DNA from: an uncultured Eubacteriales bacterium
Lineage (GTDB): Bacteria > Bacillota > Clostridia > Oscillospirales > CAG-272
Assembly (NCBI GenBank): GCA_958352145.1
Contig: CATWNM010000007.1
Coordinates: forward strand, 1 to 64,000
Direction: 5' to 3'
Length of the DNA: 64,000 nt
Shown: piece after piece, positions 17,191 to 25,662 of the stretch
How positions within the stretch are numbered: the first letter of the stretch is position 1
Layout: each line of letters starts with the position of its first letter
The notes under the pieces: generated by a model
The model's input: the letters and a program-made list of their open reading frames with translations, nothing else
The model's database searches: none
Told to the model about the DNA's origin: nothing
Made by a program: the position numbers and the translations under genes

Positions 17191-18027
17191 GTGAATGTAT
17201 TTGCGCTGATGCTGCTTGTTGCCACGTGTTACACGTTTACCTCGCTGAGCGATAAATCTGCCATTACCGAGGCAAAGCTTTCGGGCAATATGTTCACGTT
17301 TCTCATGTGCGCATCGATGTCCGTTTTTTTGGCAGTGAGCTTGCCTTTTCAGGAAATCTATTTTCTGCTGTCGTGGCAGGCGTTTGCGGGAATTTTATTT
17401 GTCTCGCTTTGCAAAATGCTGGAGTTTCAGATGAGTGCGCTTGTTTTGCGGCAGTTATCGGCGTTTGAATTAAAAGCGTGGCTCGGCATAACGCTGTTTG
17501 CATCGTATATTACCGATATATGCTATGGCGCACCCCTACGATTTTTAAAGCTTGCGTGCATCACGGTAACCGTTTGCGGTCTTGCACTTGTGGCAAGATC
17601 GGGACGAGGCCGTCAGATAGAATACCGAAAGATCCTATTGCCGCTGGTACTGTATCTTGCTGCAAAGTACGGCTACGGTCTTGTGATCAAAGCTTTTACA
17701 CCGTATGCATCGTCTGCCATGCTGCTTCTGCCTGCTTTTGTGCTGATTGCAATCATTCTGCTGCCTACGGTGACAATCGCGCAGCTTCGAGCCAGCCGCA
17801 GCGGCATACAAAAGGTTGTCCTTGCCCGCATCCCCAACACTGTTGGTATACTTGCGGAAAATGCGGTCATCTCTGTCAGCCTTACGAGTTATTCATTTAT
17901 TCAGCCGATGGTATTGGTAGGGCTGTTATTTATCCGCCTGTTGCGAAAAGAGTGTTGTTCGGTGCCCAGTCTATTCGGCAGTATCCTCTGTATTCTTGGT
18001 TTGTTTGCCTTTCAGATCTTAGGATAA
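17191..18027 (+). CDS. EamA/DMT-like multi-helix membrane protein
   Basis: About 278 residues with 8-10 hydrophobic segments, resembling the drug/metabolite transporter superfamily, although internal EamA repeats are not obvious. The start is taken as GTG four bases after the upstream stop, with GGAGG 16 bases before it. This is a long spacing; the ATG at 17209 is the alternative. As the last gene of the sugar cluster it may import or export the sugar or product. It is the last chromosomal gene before the genomic island. Confidence 0.6.
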   Translation: MNVFALMLLVATCYTFTSLSDKSAITEAKLSGNMFTFLMCASMSVFLAVSLPFQEIYFLLSWQAFAGILFVSLCKMLEFQMSALVLRQLSAFELKAWLGITLFASYITDICYGAPLRFLKLACITVTVCGLALVARSGRGRQIEYRKILLPLVLYLAAKYGYGLVIKAFTPYASSAMLLLPAFVLIAIILLPTVTIAQLRASRSGIQKVVLARIPNTVGILAENAVISVSLTSYSFIQPMVLVGLLFIRLLRKECCSVPSLFGSILCILGLFAFQILG

Positions 18028-18106
18028 ATTAAAAGAAGAACCAATGAGAAGTTTTAAGCAAACAGCCTTGGAGGTGACGGAAACAAAGAAGATAAGCAAA
18101 AAAGGT

Positions 18107-18264
18107 AGCGGTAGCTCTATAACGGGAATTCCTATTTACAGCTTTTCGCAGATTTTTACCGATTTTTAGAGATTTTGGCACCATAAGGGCACTATTTAGA
18201 AAAATTGAGCGGCACTTTGACAAAGTGAAAACCCTTGAAAACGTAGTGCTTTCAAGGGTTTGTG
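18107..18264 (+). repeat. Left direct repeat of the island (att-like, with integrase-tail remnant)
   Basis: This segment matches 44035-44266 in the same orientation. Shared blocks are GCTCTATAACGGGAA (right copy GAGCTATAACGGGAA), TTTACAGCTTTTC, CACCATAAGGGCAC and, most strongly, GACAAAGTGAAAACCCTTG followed by a palindrome ending TTTCAAGGGTTTG. It therefore carries the end of a plus-strand integrase region plus the attachment core. Its presence left of the left integrase suggests an earlier, mostly deleted element inserted at the same site. Confidence 0.7.
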
Positions 18265-18577
18265 GTATAAGGAATATAGAAAAGATAATTTCGGCTGTTT
18301 TGCAAAAAACTTTGAATCTATAGTTTATTATTGAAGTTATATTTGATAAAAATGTGTAATTTAGATATAAAGTCTGCTTTGCTGTTTTCGTAAACTGCTT
18401 CGTTCTTACACCGATGCTTGTTGCAGAACGAAGTAATTGCTTTGCAATAATTGTATTTTTTTCGTTTTAGAAAGCACTTCAAAAACAAAACGATTTGGGT
18501 TGAAAAATCAAAAGATTTATTATGTAATGGGCTGGTTATTGTTATTACCTCTGAACGAATTATATCACAATCAAATT
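18265..18577. other. AT-rich stretch between left repeat and integrase remnant, no gene recognised
   Basis: A 94-codon minus-strand reading frame exists here, but its low-complexity Lys/Asn/Phe-rich content resembles no family I know. The only structure seen is a hairpin formed by CTTCGTTC and GAACGAAG near 18400-18435. Probably debris from the deletion that removed the integrase C-terminus. Confidence 0.4.
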
Positions 18578-19474
18578 TTATATTCCATGCTTTGCAAAGC
18601 AAAGTCGCCTTTTCTCATATCTTTCTCCATTATCTTTTCTAATAAAAAACGGTAAAGTAACATCGGTAATCGGCAGTATGCGGTCTTGCGATTTTGTAGG
18701 GGCCATTTCGGTAATTGTGGTCGTGCCGGGTGGAACTTTGAACGGTAATTGCTCAACGACAGCAAAACGCTTGTTTTTCAAATCAATATTGCTCCAACGC
18801 AAGCCGAGAACTTCATTACGCCGTAGTCCGTAAAGACCGCTTAAAACAAATATCATTTCTCACTCATTACCTGAACCCAATGCCATAAGGTGCTGCATTT
18901 GCTCGACCGTATAGGGGGCGGGCGCTTTTGCGTCTTTGCCGAACTTCATTAGTATATCTCTTGTGGGATTTGTTTCAATATAGTGATATTTCCGTGCCGC
19001 TTCAAACGCAACGCTTAATATTCGTTGCGTATAACGGCAAGTGCTGGTTGACAATCCTTTGTCGGAAAGCCGTTTTAACATATTGTCAATCATCGCCGGC
19101 GTCAGCTTTTTCAGAGGAACATTCCCGATATATGGAACAATATGGTTTTTGATGTGGCATTTATATCCCGAAAAGGTGCTTGGTCGTAAATTGGCTTTGC
19201 CGTGAATCTCAACCCATTCCTCTAAATATTCCTGTACGGTCTGTTTGGCTTCGACAGCCTTAATCGGCTCATAACTCGGATTTGTCAGTTTAACACGCAT
19301 TTCCGCTTCATGGTCTAACGCTTCTTTCTTTGTCAGAAATCCTCGTTTGCCGTATGTTTTATATCCATTAGCCGTTTTATAGCGTATAAACACATCATAA
19401 ACGGTTCCGGCTCTCGCTGTACTGCCGCCGTCAGCAGTGCGCTTATTTTTTACTTGGCGTGTGGTAACAGACAT
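18578..19474 (-). pseudogene. Tyrosine integrase, inactivated by a nonsense codon and C-terminal truncation
   Basis: The N-terminal arm-binding domain (YDVFIRYKTANGYKTYGKRG) and SAM-like core-binding domain are intact, and the catalytic arginine motif YGLRRNEVLGLRW is present. An in-frame TGA at 18860 replaces the tryptophan seen in the equivalent position of the right-hand integrase (NE-stop-EM versus TEWEM). The protein then runs into unrelated sequence before the HxLRH and tyrosine motifs, so the active site is incomplete. It is about 60 percent of normal length and clearly related to the integrase remnant at 42745-44047. Confidence 0.85.
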
Positions 19475-19570
19475 TTAATCACCTCCTGTCCCCGCTGTGG
19501 GACAGGTACAATATCGGTTGTACCAATCCCATATGGCTTTGTCTGCAAGTAAACAGCGATTCCCGTTTTG
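19475..19570 (-). pseudogene. Excisionase remnant upstream of the left integrase
   Basis: Minus-strand translation gives EYIQNGNRCLLADKAIWDWY and a short tail ending directly before the integrase start. This matches EYIQNGNRRLIADSAIWDWY of the intact excisionase-like gene at 42505-42741. The N-terminal half has decayed, with stops just upstream of the matching part. The xis-int order is the same as at the right end. Confidence 0.7.
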
Positions 19571-19702
19571 TATATACTCAAGCTATCATACTTTAGTTCC
19601 TAAATATCTCCTTCTTTAAATCCCGGGAGCGGAGGAATAAGCCTCAGGCTTTCATTTTGCAGTCGAAGTACATTACATCTTCACTTTTCTTGGTTGTATT
19701 TC

Positions 19703-20572
19703 TTATGCCTTTCGTTGTGCAAGAATCCAATTCAAAATGTTTTCATCATCGAAAAGAATATTACCGCCGCCGTGGTAGTTATAAATGCCACGGCTGTTAA
19801 AGTATTCGTTATCGGGGATTTCTACAATCAATCGTTCACTAATTTGTTCATCTGTATATCCCTTTTCACGGTAAGCCGCTTGCAGACTGCTATAAGCGGA
19901 TCGTGCTTTTTCAGAACCGTAATACTCATCGTTTTCAGCCATAAAGATATATACGGCTACATCATTTTGAACTATTGGCTCATAAGCACCGTCCCATTGA
20001 GACGCACCGTGCAGATACGCTGCATACAAATCAGGGCGCATTGATACCGCCTGCGACATTGTTTCGCCTCCTGCCGAATATCCGGCGGCGTAAACTCTTG
20101 CCGGATCGACTGCAAAATTATCTATGAAGTATTTCGTCAGTTCAATCGCTTGTCTTGCAGATGTTTCGTGCCAATCGGTAAATTGAGCAGAAACCACAAT
20201 CATATCTTCTGCAAGTTCTGTCCATACCTGAAAGCCACTCCATTTCAAATTATTGCCCGAAGAATCTTCGCCAAACCACATCATATCGTAACCCGGCATA
20301 GTCATCATCAAGGGATAAGTCTTGCTTTCGTCGTAATCCTCCGGCAAGTAATAGCTATAATGAATCTCGCCGTCATTACCGTTCAAAATCTGTTCAGAGA
20401 AAATACCGGTTTTTTCGGATAAGTTTTCTGTTTCGCTCCGTGTTTTCGATTCGGCAGCAACAGATTCAGGCACCTTATTACTTTCGGAATCATCTATCGG
20501 CTGATTTACCGAGCAAGCGGTAATCAAAAGTGAAATTATCAATATGGTAGATAGAACCACTTCCTTTTTCAC
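19703..20572 (-). CDS. Lipoprotein alpha/beta-hydrolase (esterase / PHB-depolymerase-like)
   Basis: The signal peptide ends in the lipobox LITAC, so the enzyme should be anchored outside the membrane. The alpha/beta-hydrolase core (about residues 60-289) has the nucleophile elbow GYSAGG, a candidate acid in FMAENDE and a late histidine in YNYHGGG. It is the last gene of the minus-strand redox operon, 29 bp after an aldo/keto reductase. Substrate unknown; ester hydrolysis of a polysaccharide or small acyl compound is possible. Confidence 0.8.
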   Translation of the reverse strand: MKKEVVLSTILIISLLITACSVNQPIDDSESNKVPESVAAESKTRSETENLSEKTGIFSEQILNGNDGEIHYSYYLPEDYDESKTYPLMMTMPGYDMMWFGEDSSGNNLKWSGFQVWTELAEDMIVVSAQFTDWHETSARQAIELTKYFIDNFAVDPARVYAAGYSAGGETMSQAVSMRPDLYAAYLHGASQWDGAYEPIVQNDVAVYIFMAENDEYYGSEKARSAYSSLQAAYREKGYTDEQISERLIVEIPDNEYFNSRGIYNYHGGGNILFDDENILNWILAQRKA

Positions 20573-20601
20573 TTATTCCACCTCGCTTTGAAAGACTGTT
20601 G

Positions 20602-21441
20602 TTAATGCAGTTTTGTCAGCATTTCCACAACCGACGGATCGTAGTGGGAGAAAAACAGGCTTTCCTTTTCGTCCAATGCTCGGATTGCGTTCATATCGTT
20701 TTCGTCAAGTGCAAAATCAAAGACATTGAGATTTTCCGCCATACGCTCCTTATGGGTGGATTTCGGGATTACCACAACATCGCTTTGCAGGAGGAAACGG
20801 AGAGCAACCTGTGCGGCACTTTTGCCGTGCTTTTTGCCAATCTCATTCAGTACGGGATTGGAAAAGAAATCCTTTCTGCCCTCGGCGAACGGGCCCCAAG
20901 ATTCGTGCTGTACGCCGTATTTTTCCATATATTCGTGGGCTGATTTCTGCTGTTGGAAAATATGCGTTTCCACCTGATTGATCGCAGGTTTTACCTCGAC
21001 AAAGCTGCACAAATCCACCAATCTGTCTGGATAAAAATTGGAAACACCGATTGCCCGAATCCAGCCTTCTTTATAGGCTTCTTCCATTGCCCGGTAAGTA
21101 CCGTAGTAATCATTAAAGGGCTGATGAATCAAAACAAGGTCGATATACTCGGTTTGCAGTTTGCGTAAGGATTCTTTCAGCGATTCCTTTGCTTTTTCAT
21201 ATCCTCCGTTTGTAATCCAAACCTTTGTGGTAATAAAGAGTTCGTTACGGGAAACGCCGCACTTGCTGATAGCATTTCCGACCGCATCTTCGTTGCCGTA
21301 TGCTTGTGCCGTATCAATCGAGCGATAGCCGACGCTGATTGCGTCCAGTACGCAGCGTTCACATTCTTCGTTTGACACCTGATATACGCCGTAGCCCAGC
21401 TTTGGCATTTTGATTCCGTTATTCAAAGTTACATACTCCAT
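20602..21441 (-). CDS. Aldo/keto reductase (diketogluconate-reductase-like)
   Basis: A 279-residue NAD(P)H-dependent (beta/alpha)8 carbonyl reductase. The catalytic tetrad can be placed: Asp in SIDTAQAYGNE, Tyr in the same segment, Lys in LFITTKVW and His in LVLIHQPF. The C-terminal IPKSTHKERMAENL is the usual NADP-binding motif. It lies 13 bp after the CMD-cupin gene within the redox operon. The natural substrate is unknown. Confidence 0.9.
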   Translation of the reverse strand: MEYVTLNNGIKMPKLGYGVYQVSNEECERCVLDAISVGYRSIDTAQAYGNEDAVGNAISKCGVSRNELFITTKVWITNGGYEKAKESLKESLRKLQTEYIDLVLIHQPFNDYYGTYRAMEEAYKEGWIRAIGVSNFYPDRLVDLCSFVEVKPAINQVETHIFQQQKSAHEYMEKYGVQHESWGPFAEGRKDFFSNPVLNEIGKKHGKSAAQVALRFLLQSDVVVIPKSTHKERMAENLNVFDFALDENDMNAIRALDEKESLFFSHYDPSVVEMLTKLH

Positions 21442-21454
21442 AATTGATTTCTCC

Positions 21455-22210
21455 TTATTTTACATTTTTATAATCTTCGTTTCTTACAGGCTCACACCAT
21501 TCGGTATGTGTGTTTTCTCCCGGTACTTCCACCGCAAGATGAGAGAACCAACTATCCGGTGCTGCACCGTGCCAATGCTTCACGCCTGCCGGAATATTGA
21601 TAACATCCCCTGCTGTCATACAAATCGGTTTCTTGCCCCATTCTTGATAGAAGCCCCTGCCGGCAACACAGACCAAAATCTGACCGCCGCCCTGATCGGC
21701 GTGGTGGATATGCCAGTTATTTCGGCACCCCGGTTCAAAGGTCACATTGAAAATACCCACCTGTTCTTGGGACACAGGGGCAAGATAACTTTGCCCCGCA
21801 AAATACTGTGCAAAGGCATCGTTCGGCTGCCCGATCGGGAACAGCATAGATTTTTCATAAGCGGTTTTTTTGTCCGCTTCGTCTGTTTCATCTTTCCAAA
21901 TATCTTTTGCTAAGCAGAAAGCCGCCCACGCTTTGGGCCAGCCTGCATAAAAGGCTGCGTGCGTAATAGTTTCGGCGATTTCGCTTCTTGTGATTCCATT
22001 CGCTTTTGCCGATTCCAGATGATGAACGAAAGAGGTATCTGTAAGCCCTTGAGAAAGAAGCGCCACTACGGTTATCAAAGAGCGTTCTTTCAGAGAGAGT
22101 TTGTCCTCTCTGCTCCATACCTGACCGAAAAGCACGTCGTCATTGAGTTCTGCAAATTTAGGCGCAAATTCTCCGAGGGCGGTTCTTCCCGCCGTTTGCT
22201 TTACTGACAT
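21455..22210 (-). CDS. Carboxymuconolactone-decarboxylase-like and cupin fusion protein
   Basis: Residues about 1-105 form a CMD/AhpD-like helical domain (HHLESAKANGITRSEIAETI ... FYAGWPKAWAA). The redox CxxC of AhpD is absent, so peroxidase activity is unlikely. Residues about 120-245 form a cupin with metal-ligand motifs WHIHHADQGGG and PAGVKHWHG. Fusions of these two domains are frequent beside aldo/keto reductases and flavodoxins in anaerobes, but their reaction is not established. Confidence 0.85.
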   Translation of the reverse strand: MSVKQTAGRTALGEFAPKFAELNDDVLFGQVWSREDKLSLKERSLITVVALLSQGLTDTSFVHHLESAKANGITRSEIAETITHAAFYAGWPKAWAAFCLAKDIWKDETDEADKKTAYEKSMLFPIGQPNDAFAQYFAGQSYLAPVSQEQVGIFNVTFEPGCRNNWHIHHADQGGGQILVCVAGRGFYQEWGKKPICMTAGDVINIPAGVKHWHGAAPDSWFSHLAVEVPGENTHTEWCEPVRNEDYKNVK

Positions 22211-22244
22211 ACTGTTGCCCTCCTAACATATTGATATATCGTTA

Positions 22245-22694
22245 TCAGAGATTTTCTGATAATTTATGGGCCTCGGAACGGTTGGTTGCCATACCTGCGT
22301 ATTTCATTCCGTAAAGTCCTGCAAAGCGTTTCATCGTATATTCTCCGGCGTCCAACATCCATTTTTCCGGTGCTGCGCCTTGAAAGAGGAAATAGAGCGT
22401 TCTGCCAGACAATGAACCGTTTTCTACCAACCCGTAGAAACGATCCAGCATATTTCGTACCGAGCCGCAGATGTTGTGCCAGTACAGCGGAGAGCCAATA
22501 ACAATTACCTCTGCCTGTTCCATTTTCGCAATAACCTGACCGAACTGATCGTCCTCGAAATGCTGCCCGTAACTTCCGATTCTGTAATCTGTCAAATTCT
22601 GCGTTTCATATTCTTTTCCTTTCAGAAGCTCTTTTGCAAGGGCGGCGGTATTTCCGCTCTGATTCGGGCTTCCGTTGATAAATAAGATGTTCAT
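22245..22694 (-). CDS. NAD(P)H-dependent FMN reductase / flavodoxin-like protein, short
   Basis: It starts MNILFINGSPNQSGNTAAL, the phosphate-binding loop of FMN reductases, followed by VIGSPLYWHNICG near residue 70. At 149 residues it is roughly 30 shorter than the usual 180-200, stopping in RSEAHKLSENL, so it could be C-terminally truncated or a compact variant. Cytosolic (no signal peptide). It lies between the broken aldo/keto reductase and the CMD-cupin gene of the redox operon. Confidence 0.75.
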   Translation of the reverse strand: MNILFINGSPNQSGNTAALAKELLKGKEYETQNLTDYRIGSYGQHFEDDQFGQVIAKMEQAEVIVIGSPLYWHNICGSVRNMLDRFYGLVENGSLSGRTLYFLFQGAAPEKWMLDAGEYTMKRFAGLYGMKYAGMATNRSEAHKLSENL

Positions 22695-22715
22695 TTGTTA
22701 TTCCTCCTATAAAAT

Positions 22716-23710
22716 TTACTTTATAATCCTGCTGCCGCCAAATACAGCCGACATAGGGATTTTATCAAGCGCCTCGTCCAGCGCCGTTACCTCTGCTGCA
22801 GACAGCGTAACCTCTGTTGCTCCTGCATTTTCTTTTAAGCGTTCGTCTTTACGGGTTCCCGGAATCGGCACGATCCACGTTTTTTTGCAAAGCATCCACG
22901 CAAGGGAATTTTGCCCGGAAGTTGCCCTTTTTTTCTGCTGTTTCCCGGAGCAACGCAAGCAGCTTGCTGTTTTCCTTAAAAGCCTCTGCTGTAAACTGCG
23001 GCATATTGTTTCGGTAATCATACCTTTTATCAAAGGTTTCGCTTTTTCCATACTTTCCCGACAGAAAACCGTTCGCCATTGGCGAAAACGCCACAAGTCC
23101 AACCCCAAGTTCTTCCAGTACAGGAAATAGAGCTTCATAGTGCCGTGCCATCATAGAATAGCGGTTTTCAACTGCTGCAACCGGGCAGACTGCGTTTGCC
23201 CGTCTCAAATATTCTTCGTTTGCTTCGGAAATTCCCCAATATAGGATTTTCCCTTCTTTGATTAAATCCTTCATTACTTCTGCAACTTCCTCGGCAGATG
23301 TGTCGGGACCCATACGATGTTGGAAATACAGGTCGATGTGATCTGTCCGCAGCCGTTTCAAAGAGCCTTCCACCGATTCTCTGATAAGCTCAGGTCGTGA
23401 ATCGGGGATAATGGGGTAAGGAACGGTGTTGCCGGATAAATCAAACCGAACACCAAATTTTGTGGCAATCTTCACTTTATTTCTGTATGGGGCAAGCGCC
23501 TCACCTACAATCAACTCGTTATCACAGGGATTGTCCTGTGTTCCGTAAATCTCTGCGGTATCAAAAAATGTATAGCCCATTTCCATCGCCTGTCAAATGA
23601 ATCGCTTCGCTTTTTTCCGTAGGAGCACCATAAGCATGAGAAAGTCCCATACACCCTAATCCAAGCGCAGATACTTCTAATCCGCTTGCTCCTAAAATTC
23701 TTTTCTTCAT
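22716..23710 (-). pseudogene. Aldo/keto reductase broken by two frameshifts
   Basis: The true N-terminus MKKRILGASGLEVSALGLGC begins at 23710. A one-base shift near 23596 breaks the frame just before MGYTFFDTAE, and a second shift near 22900-22930 separates FRAKFPCVDALQ from the C-terminal WIVPIPGTRKDERL. Joined, the parts give a full AKR of the YajO/AKR13 type with all usual motifs (FFDTAEIYG, KIATKFG, LYFQHR). Overlap of the two frames excludes a simple two-gene reading. Sequencing error is possible but two independent shifts make decay more likely. Confidence 0.85.
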
Positions 23711-23734
23711 ACCTGATTTTTCCTGTTTGATTCG

Positions 23735-24271
23735 CTATACATTTTTGCCCATTTCATAGGCTTCAGCCATAGCCGGGGTACCCAGTATCGTGCCTTTTTC
23801 ATAGACGCCTGTGCCGTAAATAACGCCCATTTCTTTTGCACCGTTTACGCAGTCAGCATAGCCGCGGAAACAGGCAAGTGTGGTTTCCATAGACGATTTA
23901 TCTTCATCGGCGGCAGTCATAATATAGTAAAACTCTTTGTTTTTCACCTCTAGCCAGCGGGCAACCGTCCTGTCGATAACCGCTTTTAACTGTGCGTCAA
24001 TGGAATAGAAATAAACAGGGCTTGCAAGCACAAGTACATCGGCGTCGATCATTGCCTGCAAAATTTCTGCCATATCATCTTTGTAAGCGCACTCGCCGCC
24101 GTGTTCACGGCAAAAATAGCAAGCGCGGCAAGGCGTTACTTTTTTGTTTGCAACATTGATTTTGGTTACATTGTTGCCGGCTTCCTTTGCTCCACGCATA
24201 AATTCATCACAGAGTAAATCGGAGTTGCCGCCGCCCCGGGGGCTGCCGGATAAGATAAGTACATTTTTCAT
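23735..24271 (-). CDS. Flavodoxin-family NAD(P)H-dependent oxidoreductase with cysteine-rich loop
   Basis: A 178-residue cytosolic FMN-binding protein: N-terminal LILSGSPRGGGNSDLL phosphate loop and LASPVYFYSIDAQLKAVIDR in the middle. The CRACYFCREHGGECAYKDDM segment near residue 48 is the cysteine-rich loop of iron-sulfur-flavoprotein-like reductases, which here might bind a cluster. It lies 24 bp upstream of the broken aldo/keto reductase and 20 bp downstream of the lipoprotein flavodoxin gene. It may recycle electrons within the operon; partners are unknown. Confidence 0.85.
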   Translation of the reverse strand: MKNVLILSGSPRGGGNSDLLCDEFMRGAKEAGNNVTKINVANKKVTPCRACYFCREHGGECAYKDDMAEILQAMIDADVLVLASPVYFYSIDAQLKAVIDRTVARWLEVKNKEFYYIMTAADEDKSSMETTLACFRGYADCVNGAKEMGVIYGTGVYEKGTILGTPAMAEAYEMGKNV

Positions 24272-24291
24272 TGTTCAAATTCTCCTTGTTT

Positions 24292-24975
24292 TTAATTTTT
24301 ATAACCAAGTTCGTCAAGCCACTCGTCAACGGCGCTTTCTGCCTCGGCTACATTGTTGCCCGCATAGGTAAAGTAGTTGTCGGCTAATACGGTTGAATCC
24401 GGACAAAGTTCCTCCAGAGTAGAAATGCTGCCCGCACCCGACGAGCTGCCGTTATGCGTAAAAAACGGAATGATTGTTTTTCCCGACAGGTCATATTCTT
24501 CGAGAAAAGACCAAACAGGCATTGGCAGATCGTACCACCAAATCGGGAAGCCAATAAAGATAACATCGTATTCAGCCATAGCCTCTTTATCTATGTGAGA
24601 GGAAAGGGGTGGGCGAGTACCGCTGTTAAGTTCGTCTTGCGCCCGATCAAATACATCGTCGCTTGTATAATTGACTTCGGGCGTAATTCTAAATAATTCA
24701 CCGCCTGTTTTATCAGAAATCCAGTTCGCAACCTGCTGTGTATTGCCCGACCAAGAGAAATAGGCGACCAAGATATTAGAATCACCTGCCACGCTTTCTT
24801 CGGAGGCGCTGTCAGCGGGATCCTCTGTGTTGTTGTCTGTGACAGCGTTATCATTATTCATAGTGGCACCGATGTTGTCCGCAGCGTTATTGCTTTGCTG
24901 GTTGCAGGCGGACAGAGAGAGAACGCAGCCAACACATAAAACAAGCGAAATCATTGATAATAAAATTTTCTTCAT
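24292..24975 (-). CDS. Flavodoxin-like lipoprotein
   Basis: The signal peptide ends in the lipobox LSAC (Cys24). An Asn/Asp/Ser-rich linker of about 45 residues follows, then one flavodoxin domain (about 70-227) with the FMN phosphate loop AYFSWSGNTQQ and aromatic flavin-contact segments FIGFPIWWYDLPMP and FTHNGSSSGAGS. Export of a flavodoxin is unusual, because flavodoxins normally carry electrons in the cytoplasm. The start overlaps the DUF4405 membrane gene by 4 bp, suggesting they are made together and work at the same membrane. Confidence 0.85.
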   Translation of the reverse strand: MKKILLSMISLVLCVGCVLSLSACNQQSNNAADNIGATMNNDNAVTDNNTEDPADSASEESVAGDSNILVAYFSWSGNTQQVANWISDKTGGELFRITPEVNYTSDDVFDRAQDELNSGTRPPLSSHIDKEAMAEYDVIFIGFPIWWYDLPMPVWSFLEEYDLSGKTIIPFFTHNGSSSGAGSISTLEELCPDSTVLADNYFTYAGNNVAEAESAVDEWLDELGYKN

Positions 24976-25658
24976 AGTGCCTCCTTAAATTTTTCCTTTT
25001 GATTTTTGTCCAGCCTACTTTTCTTTTGCAACAGTTTCTTACCGTAATAGGCGAAACCTGCAAAGGTAGAGGACATAGCGATAGTTTCAAAAAAATATAT
25101 TATTGCTGATTTATCGGTATCAAAAAACTTAAACTCGGTAAGGTAGAACAGTTCCTCGTAAAAGGCTCTGCCGAAAAATACATAAATGCCGTATGCCGCC
25201 AGTAAAACGACAATGATTTGACCTGCCCGCAGAAGTGACCTCCTCTGTTTGAGCTTATTCGCCAAAGGCGTGAAATGCAATCCCAAATGCAGGTTCATCA
25301 GTACAAACGTCCATGCGGTTGCGATAAGGTGAAGCATTCTGCCGAATTTTGCCCCGCCTAAATTCAGAAAGGCAAAAACTTTTCCCGAAACCAGCACTGA
25401 ACTTACCATACAGCACAACATAGTGATAAGCAGCGCAATATTGATAATCGTCGATACCGTCCTTGTCGGTGCGTATTTCCCCTTGAAAAGCGTTTTATAC
25501 CAACGGAAATTCAGGATATTGTGAGCGATAAACAACACAAATAATGCTATACCGATCCATTCGTGCAATCCACCCCATAGGTGTTCTTGCATAAGGGCAA
25601 CAAAGATTAGGTACATAGCAATGTCAATAGTAATTTTAACAACCCGCTTGTATTGCAT
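24972..25658 (-). CDS. DUF4405 membrane protein, possible b-type cytochrome
   Basis: Four to five transmembrane segments with histidines in helix positions: QEHLWGGLHEW, LFIAHNILNF, GRMLHLIATAW and NLHLGLHFTP. This spacing is what a membrane di-heme b protein would need, and DUF4405 proteins are often found beside extracytosolic flavoproteins. Heme binding is inferred, not proved by a motif. The gene sits between two exported proteins, 4 bp from the esterase gene and overlapping the lipoprotein flavodoxin gene, so it could pass electrons across the membrane to the exported flavodoxins. Confidence 0.75.
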   Translation of the reverse strand: MQYKRVVKITIDIAMYLIFVALMQEHLWGGLHEWIGIALFVLFIAHNILNFRWYKTLFKGKYAPTRTVSTIINIALLITMLCCMVSSVLVSGKVFAFLNLGGAKFGRMLHLIATAWTFVLMNLHLGLHFTPLANKLKQRRSLLRAGQIIVVLLAAYGIYVFFGRAFYEELFYLTEFKFFDTDKSAIIYFFETIAMSSTFAGFAYYGKKLLQKKSRLDKNQKEKFKEAL

Positions 25659-25662
25659 TTTG

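Noticed and set aside
18318..18602. 94-codon minus-strand frame at the left island end
   Set aside because: Low-complexity Lys/Asn/Phe content and position within deletion debris; no homology recognised.
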